A DNA stretch of 64,000 nt from Kitasatospora albolonga (GCA_002082585.1 CP020563.1:2412001-2476000), one strand, 5' to 3'; positions 54,634 through 64,000 are shown, counted from the stretch's first letter. Program-made: numbers and translations. Notes: generated by a model from the letters alone, not told the origin.

Positions 54634-55092
54634 TCACACGGACGTGGTAGCGGCGGACTCCTCCGCGGCCCGGCGGCTGTCGTACTCCGCGCGCGCCCTG
54701 GCGATCTCCGCCTGGTGCCCCTCGGTCCAGTCGACCAGGGACCGGATCGTCGTGTGCAGGGTCGCCCCCATCGGCGTGAGCTCGTACTCCACGCGCGGCG
54801 GGACCATCGGGTAGACCGTACGCCGCACCAGGCCGTCGCGTTCGAGCTGACGCAGCGTCACCGTCAGCATGCGCTGGCTGATGCCGTCGATCAGGCGGCG
54901 CAGTTCGGAGAAGCGCAGGGTCCGGCGCTCCAGGTGCGCTATGGCAAGCAGCGACCACTTGTCCGCGACGCGGTCGAGGATCTGCCGGACCTCGCAGCCC
55001 TCGCGGACATCCCAGTTGCTGACGTCGAAGTCCTCCCGCCCAACTCCGGTATCGCAGCGGTGACTCGGTGACTTCAAAGTGCCTTCTTCCAT
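54634..55092 (-). CDS. HxlR-family transcriptional regulator
   Basis: A 152-residue winged-helix regulator. DRVADKWSLLAIAHLERRTL, then FSELRRLIDGISQRMLTVTL and VPPRVEYELTPMG give the HxlR/YodB signature. CEVRQILDRVADKW carries an N-terminal Cys (DVREGCEV), which in YodB-type members senses electrophiles or quinones. It is divergent from an MFS exporter and probably represses it. ATG 55092 is used; the first 20 residues are non-conserved. Confidence 0.85.
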   Translation of the reverse strand: MEEGTLKSPSHRCDTGVGREDFDVSNWDVREGCEVRQILDRVADKWSLLAIAHLERRTLRFSELRRLIDGISQRMLTVTLRQLERDGLVRRTVYPMVPPRVEYELTPMGATLHTTIRSLVDWTEGHQAEIARARAEYDSRRAAEESAATTSV

Positions 55093-55121
55093 GGTCCACC
55101 AGCGTGCCGCATGCTTCGAGT

Positions 55122-55156
55122 GGTTACAAGAGGGAACCGACCGGCTCCTGAGTAAC
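55122..55156. promoter_or_regulatory. Possible HxlR operator region
   Basis: GGTT-N9-AACC lies at 55122-55138, and GTTAC (55123-55127) has an inverted GTAAC at 55152-55156. The dyads sit in the HxlR-MFS divergent gap. Confidence 0.4.
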
Positions 55157-55233
55157 TTTCCATCACATCCGTGACCAAGAACCGCTGTTGCGGCAGTTTG
55201 CGCTGCCTGCTTCCCCGTCCAAGGAGAAATTCC

Positions 55234-56739
55234 GTGTCCCCATCACCAGCCCTTTCGAGCAGCGGTACCGCCCGTATGACCGGGCGCGCCTGGGGCGTGC
55301 TGTTCGTGCTCTGCGGCGCGATCTTCCTCGAAGGCATCGACGTGGCCATGCTGAACGTCGCCATGCCCGCGATCCGCGCCGACCTGGGGCTCTCCACCGG
55401 CACCCTCCAGTGGGTGATGAGCGCGTACGTCCTCGGCTACGGCGGCTTCATGCTGCTGGGCGGACGGGCGGCCGACCTGTTCGGGCGCCGGCGGATGTTC
55501 ATCGGCTGGCTCGTGGTCTTCCTGCTCTTCTCCGGTCTCGGCGGGCTCGCCACCGAAGGGTGGATGCTGATCCTCGCCCGGTTCGTGACGGGGGTCGCCG
55601 CCGCCTTCATGACCCCGGCGGGCCTGTCGATCATCACCACCGGCTTCCCGGAGGGGCCGCAGCGCAACAAGGCCCTGCTCGTCTACTCCGGCACCGCGGC
55701 GGGCGGGTTCTCCATCGGCCTGGTCGTCGGCGGTCTGCTCGCCGCCATCGACTGGCGCTGGGTGTTCTTCGCCCCGGTCATCCTCTCCTTCCTCATCCTC
55801 CTCGCCGCGCTGCGGCTCGTCCCCGGGTCACCGCGCCCGGACCGCAGCGGGCGGAGCGTCGACCTGGCCGGAGCGCTCACCGTCACCGGGGGCATCCTGC
55901 TTCTCGTCTTCGGTGTCGAGCGGGCCACGCACGCCTCGGCCGCCTGGACGACCGGCACGATCGGTACCGCGCTCGTCCTCTTCCTGGCGTTCGTCCTCAT
56001 CGAGCACCGCTCGCCCTCGCCCCTGGTGCGCCTGGGCATCTTCCGTAACGGGTCGCTGGTCCGCGCCAATGTGTCGGGGCTCCTCTTCGCCGCGGGGTTC
56101 TTCGGCTTCCAGTTCATCGCCGTGCTCTACCTCCAGGAGCTGCGGGGCTGGTCGTCCCTCCAGACGAGCTTCGCCCTGATCGTCATCGGTGTGGACGCGG
56201 TCCTCTCCCCGCTGCTCACCCCGAAGCTGGTGGCCCGGTTCGGCAACGCGCGCATCATCTTCGGCGGGCTGCTCCTCGCCTCCCTCGCGTACGCGCTGTT
56301 CCTGCCGCTCGGCGCGGACTGGACGTACCTCGCGATGCTCCCGAGCCTGGTGCTGCTCGGTGTGGCGTTCTCGCTGGTGTACGGTCCGCTGACGATCACG
56401 GCCACCGACGGTATCGCCGAGGAGGAGCAGGGCGTCGCGGGCGGGCTGCTCTACACCTCCTTCCAGTTCGGCGCCGCGCTCGGCCTGTCCTCGATCGCGG
56501 CCGTCAACATCGCGGCTACCGAAGGAACTTCACCGGCCGCCCTGCTCGACGGCTACCGGGCGGCGCTCGTCGTCCCGCTGGCCGCCGCCCTGCTCGCCAC
56601 CGCCGTCAGCGCCTTCGGGCTGCGGCGCCGGTCCGGAAGCGGCCGGTCCGGAGACCTGCCCGAGGGGCCGTACGGCGGGGGCGCCGCCCCGAATCCCGTT
56701 CGACAGGCCGACCTCCCGCCCGGCAAAGTCTCTGTATGA
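55234..56739 (+). CDS. MFS multidrug exporter, DHA2 (EmrB/QacA) type
   Basis: A 501-residue protein with 14 predicted membrane helices. Motif A is GGRAADLFGRRRMF, motif B-like LARFVTGVAAAFMTPAG, and motif C-like GTAAGGFSIGLVVGG appears in helix 5, as in proton-driven drug exporters. GTG 55234 has AAGGAG 7 nt upstream; earlier frame-open codons overlap the promoter. The HxlR gene diverges from it, and the GNAT gene overlaps its stop by 4 nt, so export and acetylation of the same toxic compound is plausible. Confidence 0.88.
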   Translation: MSPSPALSSSGTARMTGRAWGVLFVLCGAIFLEGIDVAMLNVAMPAIRADLGLSTGTLQWVMSAYVLGYGGFMLLGGRAADLFGRRRMFIGWLVVFLLFSGLGGLATEGWMLILARFVTGVAAAFMTPAGLSIITTGFPEGPQRNKALLVYSGTAAGGFSIGLVVGGLLAAIDWRWVFFAPVILSFLILLAALRLVPGSPRPDRSGRSVDLAGALTVTGGILLLVFGVERATHASAAWTTGTIGTALVLFLAFVLIEHRSPSPLVRLGIFRNGSLVRANVSGLLFAAGFFGFQFIAVLYLQELRGWSSLQTSFALIVIGVDAVLSPLLTPKLVARFGNARIIFGGLLLASLAYALFLPLGADWTYLAMLPSLVLLGVAFSLVYGPLTITATDGIAEEEQGVAGGLLYTSFQFGAALGLSSIAAVNIAATEGTSPAALLDGYRAALVVPLAAALLATAVSAFGLRRRSGSGRSGDLPEGPYGGGAAPNPVRQADLPPGKVSV

Positions 56740-57377
56740 GCCACCGCTACTGGCCCCTCCGCGGGCTCCGGATCTGTACGCCCCGCCTCGAACTGCGCCT
56801 GCCCGAAGGGGAGCTGCTCGACGAGCTGGCGGCGGTCGCCGCCGACGGGGTGCACGCCCCGGACCGGATGCCGTTCACCGTGCCGTGGACCGACGGCGAG
56901 CCCGACGAGGTCGGCCGGGCCACCTACCAGCACGTGCTGGGCACCATCGCCGGGTGGACGGCCCAGGAGTGGCACCTCTCCCTGGCCGTCCTCCACGAGG
57001 GGAAGGTCGTGGGGCGGCAGGACGTGATCGGCCGGGAGTTCGGCGTACGGCGGGAAGTGCTGACCGGGTCGTGGCTCGGCCTCCCCCATCAGGGGCAGGG
57101 CATCGGTACGGAGATGCGGGCCGCCGTCCTCCATCTGGCCTTCGAGGGGCTCGGCGCCCGGTACGCCGTCTCCGAGGCCACGACGGACAACGCCGGTTCG
57201 CTCGGCGTCTCGCGGCGGCTCGGGTACGAGCCCGACGGCCTCCAGATCCAGGTGATCCGCGGGGCGGCCACCACCATGCAGCGGCTGCGGCTGGACCGGG
57301 CCGGGTGGGAGAAGCACCGGAGCACCGACGTCACCGTGGCGGGACTCGACGCCTGCCGGGCCGACTTCGGGGTGTAG
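56736..57377 (+). CDS. GNAT acetyltransferase (RimJ/RimL-like)
   Basis: A 213-residue acetyl-CoA-dependent N-acetyltransferase. WLGLPHQGQGIGTEMRAAVL is the Q/RxxGxG/A acetyl-CoA loop and EATTDNAGSLGVSRRLGY the N-terminal-acetylase-type helix. The rest fits RimJ/RimL relatives. The ATGA overlap with the MFS gene suggests a linked role, such as acetylating the exported compound, but ribosomal-protein acetylation is not excluded. Confidence 0.85.
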   Translation: MSHRYWPLRGLRICTPRLELRLPEGELLDELAAVAADGVHAPDRMPFTVPWTDGEPDEVGRATYQHVLGTIAGWTAQEWHLSLAVLHEGKVVGRQDVIGREFGVRREVLTGSWLGLPHQGQGIGTEMRAAVLHLAFEGLGARYAVSEATTDNAGSLGVSRRLGYEPDGLQIQVIRGAATTMQRLRLDRAGWEKHRSTDVTVAGLDACRADFGV

Positions 57378-57662
57378 CCCTCGGAGGCCCCCGGCCCCGG
57401 ACACACATGACCCCGGGGGCGGGGCCCGGGGCAGCCGCCCGTGCAGCCGGAACCCGGCGCAGCCGCGTATGGCGTCGGGAGCCCAGCGCAGAGGCGCGTG
57501 AAGCCGAGCGTCAGGGCCCGGCAAACGCGCAGGAAGCCGACGCCCGGCGCACCCGCGCACAGCGCAGGAAGCCGGTGCCGTGAGGGTCGGGCATCCGCCC
57601 CCGTCGCGCTGTCAGGGCCGACACCGCTGATCCCGGCCCCCACGACACCGTGACCGCCTAGC
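57378..57662. other. Intergenic region before desF
   Basis: No gene recognised. GC-rich, with a 13-nt direct repeat GCGCAGGAAGCCG at 57527 and 57562. It leads into the iron box. Confidence 0.6.
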
Positions 57663-57679
57663 AAGGTTAGGCTAACCTT
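57663..57679 (+). promoter_or_regulatory. Iron box (DtxR/DmdR type) before desF
   Basis: AAGGTTAGGCTAACCTT is a perfect palindrome with a central G and matches the DmdR/DtxR consensus. It lies about 70 nt before the desF start, so transcription should be repressed by iron. Confidence 0.9.
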
Positions 57680-57750
57680 CCTTCGGACTGCCCTCGCCGG
57701 AGCCGGGCCCGTCCGCCCGCTGCTCCTGGCCTGTTCCGGAGGAGCCCTCG

Positions 57751-58614
57751 TTGACGACGACTGCCGCTGTCCCCCATGTCGCCCCGTTCCGCTTCTTCGA
57801 CCTGACCGTCCTGCGGGTCAGGCGGCTCGGCCCCTCCATGCTCCGGATCACCCTGGGCGGGCCGGGGGCCGCCGGGTTCAGCGGCGGGGGGCGCGACCAG
57901 AGCCTGTCCATCTTCCTGCCGCACCCCGGGCAGAGCGAGGCCGTGGTGCCGGAGGGCGAGGACGGGGCCTGGTACCCGAAGTGGCGGGCGCTGCCCGAGG
58001 ACGTACGGGCGGTGATGCGCTCGTACACCGTACGGGCCCAGCGCACATCGGCCGACGGCTCCACCGAGGTGGACATCGACTTCGCGCTCCACGGCGACGG
58101 CGGCCCCGCCTCCCGCTGGGCGCTCACGGCCGCGTCGGGCGACCGGCTCAAGGTGCTGGGGCCCGCCGTCCGGGACAACACCTCCGTGCGCTTCCGGCCG
58201 CCGAAGGACACCGACTGGGTGCTGATCTGGGCCGACGAGACGGCCCTGCCCGCCGCCTCCGCCGCGCTGGAGTGGCTGCCGGCGGGGATGCCGGCCCAGG
58301 TCTGGCTGGAGGTGCCGAAGACGGAGGACCGGCAGGCGCTCAACACCGCCGCCAAGGCCCGTATCCGCTGGCTCGTCCGGAGCGAGGGGGCCCTGCCCGC
58401 CGTGGACGCCGTACGCGCCGCCGAACTGCCGGAGGGCACCCCGTACGTCTGGATCGCGGGCGAGTCGTCCGAGGTGCGGGCGCTCCGCCGCCACCTGGTC
58501 CAGGAGCGCGGCTTCGACCGCAAGCGGGTGACCTTCGTCGGGTACTGGCGGCGCGGGCTCAGCGAGGAGCAGCTGCGGGCGGAGACGATCGCGCGGGGCG
58601 GGGCCCTGGACTAG
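57751..58614 (+). CDS. desF: Siderophore-interacting protein / ferric-siderophore reductase
   Basis: A 287-residue ViuB/SIP-family flavoprotein. FFDLTVLRVRRLGPSMLRIT and MRSYTVRAQR form the FAD-binding barrel and the C-terminal half the NADH-binding fold (WIAGESSEVRALRRHLV). It should release iron from ferrioxamine by reduction in the cytosol. TTG 57751 is supported by GGAGGAG 6 nt upstream. It has its own iron box and precedes desA. A desE-type receptor gene, present at this place in S. coelicolor as I recall, is not found next to it. Confidence 0.85.
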   Translation: MTTTAAVPHVAPFRFFDLTVLRVRRLGPSMLRITLGGPGAAGFSGGGRDQSLSIFLPHPGQSEAVVPEGEDGAWYPKWRALPEDVRAVMRSYTVRAQRTSADGSTEVDIDFALHGDGGPASRWALTAASGDRLKVLGPAVRDNTSVRFRPPKDTDWVLIWADETALPAASAALEWLPAGMPAQVWLEVPKTEDRQALNTAAKARIRWLVRSEGALPAVDAVRAAELPEGTPYVWIAGESSEVRALRRHLVQERGFDRKRVTFVGYWRRGLSEEQLRAETIARGGALD

Positions 58615-58647
58615 GGCATGTCCGGCCCTGATCCGCCGGACACGCCC
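58614..58647. repeat. Palindromic element, copy 2, after desF
   Basis: GGGCATGTCCGGC (58614-58626) pairs with GCCGGACACGCCC (58635-58647) over 13 bp with one wobble. The right arm and adjacent GATCC match the element at 36899-36957. It probably terminates desF. Confidence 0.8.
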
Positions 58648-58909
58648 CAGGCCGTGTCGGCCCAGGGAGCCCGGCGAAGCCTCCCGCGCGCGGGGCAAGG
58701 CACTGGACCAGGAGGACCGGGCCAGCCCCGGCGGACCCGAGGCTCTGGGCCAGGAGGCCCGGCGGAGCCCCCGGCGGACCGGGCCCCCGGAGCAGCCACC
58801 CGACCCTCGCCCGAGGTGGCCCCAAAGCCCCCATAAAGGCACCCCCAGAAGGCCACCAAAGCGGACAAGCCCCGCACTCACCAAGGGGCAAGGGCAACGC
58901 GTGATCGAG
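58648..58909. other. GC-rich spacer between desF and the desA iron box
   Basis: No gene. Contains degenerate direct repeats of GGCCxGGAGGCCCGGCGG type. Confidence 0.5.
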
Positions 58910-58928
58910 TTAGGTTAGGCTAACCTCA
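58910..58928 (+). promoter_or_regulatory. Iron box of the desABCD operon
   Basis: TTAGGTTAGGCTAACCTCA, an almost exact DmdR/DtxR box with perfect AGGTTAG-G-CTAACCT core, 85 nt before desA. It explains iron-repressed desferrioxamine synthesis. Confidence 0.93.
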
Positions 58929-59012
58929 CTTCGACATCGCGTTCCTCGTCCCCCCTTTCTTCCCTGCCCGGAGGGACGCGATGAAGTTCCCCTCACCCGG
59001 GAGGACCCCTTC

Positions 59013-60461
59013 ATGCGTTCGCACCTGCTCAACAACACGACTGCGGAGCACTACCGTCGCACCGTCACCGCAGGAGTGGAACGGGTCGCGGCCAAACTCG
59101 CCGCCACCGAGCGCCCCTTCAGCGGGGTCGGTGTCGACGAGCTCTCCCCCGTCGTCGACGCGATCGACCTCGACCGGCCGCTGGGCGATGCCACCGCCGC
59201 CCTCGACGAGCTCGGCGAGGTCTACCTCCGTGACGCCGTCTACTTCCACCACCCCCGTTACCTGGGCCACCTCAACTGCCCCGTCGTCATCCCCGCCGTG
59301 CTCGGCGAGGCCGTGCTCTCCGCGGTCAACTCCTCCCTGGACACCTGGGACCAGAGCGCGGGCGGCACCCTCATCGAGCGGCGGCTGATCGACTGGACGA
59401 ACGAGCGCACCGGCCTCGGACCGGCCGCCGACGGGATCTTCACCAGCGGTGGTTCGCAGTCCAACCTCCAGGCCCTGCTGCTGGCCCGGGAGGAGGCGAA
59501 GGTCCGGCCCGAGCACCACACCCGGCTGCGGATCTTCACCTCCGAATGCAGCCACTTCAGCGTGCAGAAGTCCGCCAAACTGCTGGGCCTCGGGCCGGAC
59601 GCGGTGGTCACCGTCCCCGTCGACAGCAACAAGCGCATGCAGACCCTGGCCCTCGCCCGCGCCCTGGAACAGTGCGTCGCCGAAGGCGCCGTGCCGATGG
59701 CCGTCGTCGCGACCGCCGGCACCACGGACTTCGGCTCCATCGACCCGCTGCCCGAGATCGCCGCCCTGTGCGAGCGGTTCGCCACCTGGATGCATGTGGA
59801 CGCGGCGTACGGCTGCGGGCTGCTGGCCTCCCCTGAGCGGCGCGGGATGCTCGAAGGCATCGAGCACGCCGACTCGGTGACCGTCGACTACCACAAGTCC
59901 TTCTTCCAGCCCGTGAGTTCCTCGGCCCTGCTGGTCCGCGACCGGGCCACCCTGCGCCACGCCACGTACCACGCGGAGTATCTGAACCCGCGCCGGATGG
60001 CCGAGGAGCGGATACCCAACCAGGTCGACAAGTCCCTCCAGACGACCCGCCGGTTCGACGCGCTCAAGCTGTGGATGACGCTGCGCGTCATGGGCGCCGA
60101 CGGCATCGGCGAGCTGTTCGACGAGGTCTGCGACCTGGCCGCCGAGGGGTGGAAGCTGCTCGCCGCCGACCCGCGCTTCGACGTGGTGGTGCAGCCGCAG
60201 CTCTCCACGCTCGTCTTCCGGTACATCCCGTCCGGGATCACGTCCCCGGACGGGATCGACCGCGCCAACCTCTACGCCCGCAAGGCCCTGTTCGCCTCCG
60301 GTGAGGCGATCGTCGCGGGCACGAAGGTCGGCGACCGCCAGTACCTGAAGTTCACCCTCCTCAACCCCGAAACGACCGTGGACGACATGGCCGCGGTCCT
60401 CGACCTAATCTCCGGCCACGCCGAGAAGTACCTGGGAGACTCCCTTGACCGCGCTTCCTGA
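59013..60461 (+). CDS. desA: Lysine decarboxylase of desferrioxamine biosynthesis
   Basis: A 482-residue PLP enzyme of the group II decarboxylase fold. [17 protein letters not shown] binds phosphate, [11 protein letters not shown] is the Asp-loop and [10 protein letters not shown] holds the PLP-binding Lys295. It converts lysine to cadaverine, the first step to desferrioxamine. ATG 59013 has GGGAGG 8 nt upstream. It is followed by desB with a 17-nt overlap. Confidence 0.95.
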   Translation: MRSHLLNNTTAEHYRRTVTAGVERVAAKLAATERPFSGVGVDELSPVVDAIDLDRPLGDATAALDELGEVYLRDAVYFHHPRYLGHLNCPVVIPAVLGEAVLSAVNSSLDTWDQSAGGTLIERRLIDWTNERTGLGPAADGIFTSGGSQSNLQALLLAREEAKVRPEHHTRLRIFTSECSHFSVQKSAKLLGLGPDAVVTVPVDSNKRMQTLALARALEQCVAEGAVPMAVVATAGTTDFGSIDPLPEIAALCERFATWMHVDAAYGCGLLASPERRGMLEGIEHADSVTVDYHKSFFQPVSSSALLVRDRATLRHATYHAEYLNPRRMAEERIPNQVDKSLQTTRRFDALKLWMTLRVMGADGIGELFDEVCDLAAEGWKLLAADPRFDVVVQPQLSTLVFRYIPSGITSPDGIDRANLYARKALFASGEAIVAGTKVGDRQYLKFTLLNPETTVDDMAAVLDLISGHAEKYLGDSLDRAS

Positions 60462-61722
60462 CCCCCACGACTTCATCGGGATCGGGCTCGGCCCGTTCAA
60501 TCTCGGGCTGGCCTGCCTGACCGAGCCGATCGACGAACTCAACGGTGTCTTCCTGGAGTCCAAGCCGGACTTCGAGTGGCACTCCGGGATGTTCCTCGAA
60601 GGGGCCCATCTCCAGACGCCGTTCATGTCGGACCTGGTCACGATGGCCGACCCGACCTCGCCGTACTCGTTCCTCAACTACCTCAAAGAGCGCGGCAGGC
60701 TCTACTCGTTCTACATCCGGGAGAACTTCTACCCGCTGCGGACCGAGTACAACGACTACTGCCGCTGGGCCGCCGCCAAACTGAGCAGCATCCGGTTCAA
60801 CGAGACCGTCGAGGCGGTGACGTACGACGAGGCTGACGAGCTCTACACCGTGACCACCGCCGCCGGTACCGTCCTGCGCTCCCGCCACCTCGTGCTCGGC
60901 ACCGGGACCCCGCCGTACGTCCCCGAGGCGTGTCAGGGTCTCGGCGGGGACTTCCTGCACAACTCCCGTTATCTGGAGGGGAAAGCCGAGCTCCAGAAGA
61001 AGAAGTCGATCACCCTGGTCGGCAGCGGGCAGAGCGCGGCGGAGATCTACTACGACCTGCTCTCCGAGATCGACACCTACGGCTACCGGCTCAACTGGGT
61101 GACGCGTTCGCCGCGCTTCTTCCCGCTGGAGTACACGAAGCTCACGCTGGAGATGACCTCTCCGGAGTACATCGACTACTTCCACGCACTGCCCGAGGAG
61201 ACCCGCTACCGGCTGGAGACCGGGCAGAAGGGGCTGTTCAAGGGCATCGACGGGGAGCTGATCGACGCGATCTTCGACCTGCTCTACCAGAAGAACCTGC
61301 CCGGCCCCGTGCCGACCCGGCTGCTCACCAACTCCGCCCTCGTCAGCGCGCGTTACGACGAGGAGGGCGGCGCGTACAACCTGGAGCTGCGCCAGGAGGA
61401 GCAGGGCAAGGAGTACGAGCTCGCCACCGAGGGGCTCATCCTCGCCACCGGCTACCGCTACGAGGCGCCCGCCTTCCTGGACCCGGTCCAGGGCCGGCTG
61501 CGCCACGACAGCAGGGGCCGCTTCGACGTGGCCCGCAACTACAGCATCGACACCACCGGGCGCGGGATCTTCCTCCAGAACGCCGGGGTGCACACCCACT
61601 CGATCACCTCGCCCGACCTGGGCATGGGTGCCTACCGCAACGCGTACATCATCGGCGAACTGCTCGGCCGTGAGTACTACCCGGTCGAGAAGTCCATCGC
61701 CTTCCAGGAGTTCGCGATATGA
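60445..61722 (+). CDS. desB: Cadaverine N-monooxygenase
   Basis: A 425-residue flavin N-monooxygenase. [10 protein letters not shown] (residues 12-21) binds [17 protein letters not shown] (from 193) binds NADPH and ATGYRY is the typical C-terminal motif. It hydroxylates cadaverine to N-hydroxycadaverine. TTG 60445 lies within the desA end and follows GGGAG; desC begins in its stop (ATGA at 61719). Coupled translation is likely. Confidence 0.95.
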   Translation: MTALPDPHDFIGIGLGPFNLGLACLTEPIDELNGVFLESKPDFEWHSGMFLEGAHLQTPFMSDLVTMADPTSPYSFLNYLKERGRLYSFYIRENFYPLRTEYNDYCRWAAAKLSSIRFNETVEAVTYDEADELYTVTTAAGTVLRSRHLVLGTGTPPYVPEACQGLGGDFLHNSRYLEGKAELQKKKSITLVGSGQSAAEIYYDLLSEIDTYGYRLNWVTRSPRFFPLEYTKLTLEMTSPEYIDYFHALPEETRYRLETGQKGLFKGIDGELIDAIFDLLYQKNLPGPVPTRLLTNSALVSARYDEEGGAYNLELRQEEQGKEYELATEGLILATGYRYEAPAFLDPVQGRLRHDSRGRFDVARNYSIDTTGRGIFLQNAGVHTHSITSPDLGMGAYRNAYIIGELLGREYYPVEKSIAFQEFAI

Positions 61723-62291
61723 ACCACCCCCACAGCAACGAAAACCCGGGAAAAATCGGTGACTTCACCGTCCGCCCGCTCGATCCCACCTCCGACGCCG
61801 AGCTGGTGCACGGCTGGGTGACCCACCCCAAAGCCGCCTTCTGGCTGATGGGCGGGGCGAAACTCCAGGACGTGGAGCGGGAGTACATGGCGATCGCCGC
61901 CCACCCGCACCACGAGGCGTTCATCGGTCTGCACGACGGTGAGCCCGCGTTCCTGATCGAGCGGTACGACCCCACCGAGGTGGAGCTGAAGGGGCTGTAC
62001 GAGGCGGAGCCCGGCGATGTCGGGATGCACTTCCTGGTCGCGCCGTCCGGCACCCCGATCCACGGCTTCACCCGGGCCGTGATCACCGCCGTGATGCGCT
62101 TCCTCTTCGCCGATCCGTCGGTGCGCCGGGTCGTCGTCGAGCCCGATGTGACCAACAGCGCCGTACAGGCCCTCAACAAGGCCGTCGGCTTCGAGGTGGT
62201 GCGGGAGATCACCAAACCGGAGAAGACCGCGCTGCTCAGCGCCTGCACCCGCGAGCAGTTCGAAGCAGCAACCGGAGGAACCGACCGATGA
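61719..62291 (+). CDS. desC: N-hydroxycadaverine acyltransferase
   Basis: A 190-residue GNAT enzyme of the IucB/siderophore type. [20 protein letters not shown] and [20 protein letters not shown] lead into [18 protein letters not shown] and [14 protein letters not shown]. It adds acetyl or succinyl groups to hydroxycadaverine. It overlaps desB and desD by 4 nt each. Confidence 0.95.
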   Translation: MNHPHSNENPGKIGDFTVRPLDPTSDAELVHGWVTHPKAAFWLMGGAKLQDVEREYMAIAAHPHHEAFIGLHDGEPAFLIERYDPTEVELKGLYEAEPGDVGMHFLVAPSGTPIHGFTRAVITAVMRFLFADPSVRRVVVEPDVTNSAVQALNKAVGFEVVREITKPEKTALLSACTREQFEAATGGTDR

Positions 62292-64000
62292 CGACCGCCC
62301 TCACCGACAGCGTCGCCCACCTCTCCCCGGGCCGCTGGGCCACCGCAAACCGACTGCTGGTGCGCAAAGCACTGGCGGAATTCAGCCACGAGCGACTTCT
62401 GGCCCCTGTGCCGCTCGGCGAGGACCGCTACACCCTCCGTAGTGACGACGCGGGGACGGAGTACCGTTTCACCGCACGCCTCTTCGCCCTGGACCACTGG
62501 CAGATCGAGGCCAAATCAATCACCCGGCACCGGCACGGGTCCGAAGTCCCGCTGGACGCGCTGGAGTTCTTCATCGAGCTGCGGACCGCGCTCGGGCTGA
62601 GCGAGGACATCCTGCCGGTCTACCTGGAGGAGGTCTCCTCCACCCTGGCCGGAACCGCCTACAAACTCACCAAGGAACCGGCCACCTCCGGCCAGCTCGT
62701 CGCCGCCGGTTTCCAGGCCATCGAGACCGGGATGACCGAGGGCCACCCCTGTTTCGTGGCCAACAACGGCCGGCTCGGTTTCGGGGTCGACGAGTACCGT
62801 GCGTACGCCCCCGAGACCGCCTCCCCGATCCGGCTGGTGTGGCTGGCCGCCCGCCGTGACCGGGCGACCTTCACGGCAGGCGTGGGACTGGACTACGACA
62901 CGCTGGTCGAGGGCGAGTTGAGCGAGGAGACCCGGGAGCGGTTCGCCGCCGCCCTGCGCTCCCTGGGCCTGGACCCCGACGCGTACTTCCTCCTGCCCGT
63001 ACACCCCTGGCAGTGGTGGAACAAACTCGCCGTCACCTTCGCCGGGGAGCTCGCCGAACGCCACCTCGTGGTGCTCGGCGAGGGCGAGGACGCCTACCTG
63101 GCCCAGCAGTCGATCCGTACGTTCTTCAACACCGACCACCCCGAGAAGCACTACGTCAAAACGGCCCTGTCCGTTCTGAACATGGGCTTCATGCGCGGCC
63201 TCTCCGCCGCCTACATGGAGGCCACGCCCGCCATCAACGACTGGCTGGCCGGGCTCATCGAGCGGGACAGCCTGCTGAGCGGGGCCCGGTTCTCGATCAT
63301 CCGGGAGCGGGCCGCGATCGGCTACCACCACCGGGCGTACGAGGCGGCCACCGTCAAGGGTTCCCCGTACCGGAAGATGCTGGCCGCGCTCTGGCGCGAG
63401 AGCCCCGTCGCGGGTCTGGCGCCGGGCGAGCGGGTCGCGACCATGGCCTCCCTGCTCCACACCGACCACGAGGGCCGCTCGGTGGCCTCGGCGCTGATCG
63501 AGGAGTCGGGGCTCGACCCGCAGGTGTGGCTGCGGCACTACCTGGACGCCTATCTGGTGCCGGTGCTGCACAGCTTCTACGCCTACGACCTGGTCTACAT
63601 GCCGCACGGCGAGAACGTGATCCTGGTCGTGGAGGACGGGGTCGTCACCCGCACGATCTTCAAGGACATCGCCGAGGAGATCGCGGTCATGGACCCGGAC
63701 GCGGTGCTGCCGCCGAAGGTCGACCGCATCCGGGCCGATGTCCCCGACGACATGAAGCTGCTGTCGGTCTTCACCGATGTCTTCGACTGCTTCTTCCGCT
63801 TCCTGGGCGCGGGCCTGGCCACCGAAGGGGTCCTGGACGAGGACACCTTCTGGCGGACGGTCGCCGCCTGTGTGCGCGACTACCAGGAGTCGGTGCCCTA
63901 CCTCGCGGAGAAGTTCCAGCAGTACGACCTGTTCGAGCCGGAGTTCGCGCTCTCCTGCCTCAACCGCCTCCAGCTGCGCGACAACCAGCAGATGGTCGAC
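62288..64000 (+). CDS. desD: Desferrioxamine synthetase (IucA/IucC NIS synthetase), 3' end outside window
   Basis: 571 residues visible, open to the right edge; the full protein should be about 590. VHPWQWWNKLAVTFAG, AQQSIRTFFNTDHPEKHYVK and LHSFYAYDLVYMPHGENVIL are the ATP and substrate blocks of NRPS-independent siderophore synthetases. It joins and cyclises acylated hydroxycadaverine units into desferrioxamine E or B. ATG 62288 overlaps the desC stop. Confidence 0.95.
   Translation, partial: MTTALTDSVAHLSPGRWATANRLLVRKALAEFSHERLLAPVPLGEDRYTLRSDDAGTEYRFTARLFALDHWQIEAKSITRHRHGSEVPLDALEFFIELRTALGLSEDILPVYLEEVSSTLAGTAYKLTKEPATSGQLVAAGFQAIETGMTEGHPCFVANNGRLGFGVDEYRAYAPETASPIRLVWLAARRDRATFTAGVGLDYDTLVEGELSEETRERFAAALRSLGLDPDAYFLLPVHPWQWWNKLAVTFAGELAERHLVVLGEGEDAYLAQQSIRTFFNTDHPEKHYVKTALSVLNMGFMRGLSAAYMEATPAINDWLAGLIERDSLLSGARFSIIRERAAIGYHHRAYEAATVKGSPYRKMLAALWRESPVAGLAPGERVATMASLLHTDHEGRSVASALIEESGLDPQVWLRHYLDAYLVPVLHSFYAYDLVYMPHGENVILVVEDGVVTRTIFKDIAEEIAVMDPDAVLPPKVDRIRADVPDDMKLLSVFTDVFDCFFRFLGAGLATEGVLDEDTFWRTVAACVRDYQESVPYLAEKFQQYDLFEPEFALSCLNRLQLRDNQQMVD

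Noticed and set aside
57441..57653. Small gene between the GNAT gene and desF
   Set aside because: Low-complexity Pro/Arg/Ala translation without a ribosome site; more likely spacer DNA.

Overview
The window is high-GC actinobacterial DNA, almost certainly from a Streptomyces chromosome. The evidence is strong G/C at codon third positions, GTG and TTG starts, ATGA/GTGA start-stop overlaps, DtxR/DmdR-type iron boxes, and a complete desferrioxamine (des) locus next to a leucine/isovalerate catabolic operon. No tRNA, rRNA or CRISPR array was seen.

Layout. (1) 1-6055: a translationally coupled type II fatty-acid/polyketide-like operon (acyl-CoA oxidase-like protein cut by the left edge, KAS III, ketoreductase, second KAS III, ACP, KAS II); product unknown. 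(2) 6.2-11 kb: secreted proteins (Tat-exported GH3 glycosidase, a lipoprotein, an S37/PS-10-type peptidase, a SapA-like protein). (3) 11.1-14.9 kb: two ABC half-exporters fused in one chain. (4) 15.0-15.9 kb: a HigBA-like toxin-antitoxin pair. (5) 15.9-20.4 kb: a ThDP enzyme coupled to an agmatinase-family ureohydrolase, with a divergent PucR regulator; this fits arginine/2-ketoarginine catabolism. (6) 20.4-27.0 kb: accessory DNA with small membrane proteins, a lipoprotein, a NIPSNAP protein, a broken IS5-type transposase, a winged-helix/zinc-ribbon protein, a PRC-barrel protein, a MarR regulator and a DUF5713 protein.

(7) 27.2-31.7 kb: acyl-CoA dehydrogenase, TesB thioesterase, CDF metal exporter, DUF1905/YdeI protein, a predicted phosphatase. 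(8) 32.0-36.9 kb: a two-gene surface polysaccharide unit. It has a membrane GT2 synthase of cellulose-synthase type preceded by a DasR-like box, and a 1018-residue protein joining an acyltransferase-3 membrane domain, an SGNH domain and a GH16 glycanase. This is the most unusual system in the window. (9) 36.9-39.1 kb: DUF418 membrane protein and GPP34 protein, with tandem repeats between genes. (10) 39.1-45.5 kb: TetR regulator divergent from methylcrotonyl-CoA carboxylase beta and alpha, HMG-CoA lyase and acyl-CoA dehydrogenase; paired 18-bp operators lie in the divergent gap. (11) 45.7-50.0 kb: a truncated TrmO-like ORF, a YdcF protein, a lipoprotein and a WXG100/type VII secretion-like trio. 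(12) 50.1-54.4 kb: a secreted GH92 mannosidase fused to a purple-acid-phosphatase-like domain. (13) 54.6-57.4 kb: HxlR regulator, MFS exporter, GNAT acetyltransferase. (14) 57.7-64.0 kb: iron-box-controlled desF and desABCD; desD runs off the right edge.

Functional reading. The right half is branched-chain amino-acid breakdown, then secreted glycan/phosphate scavenging, then iron acquisition. The centre holds the polysaccharide synthesis-modification-cleavage unit. The left edge is a specialised acyl-chain assembly operon. Domain calls rest on motif recognition by eye; no database search was run.
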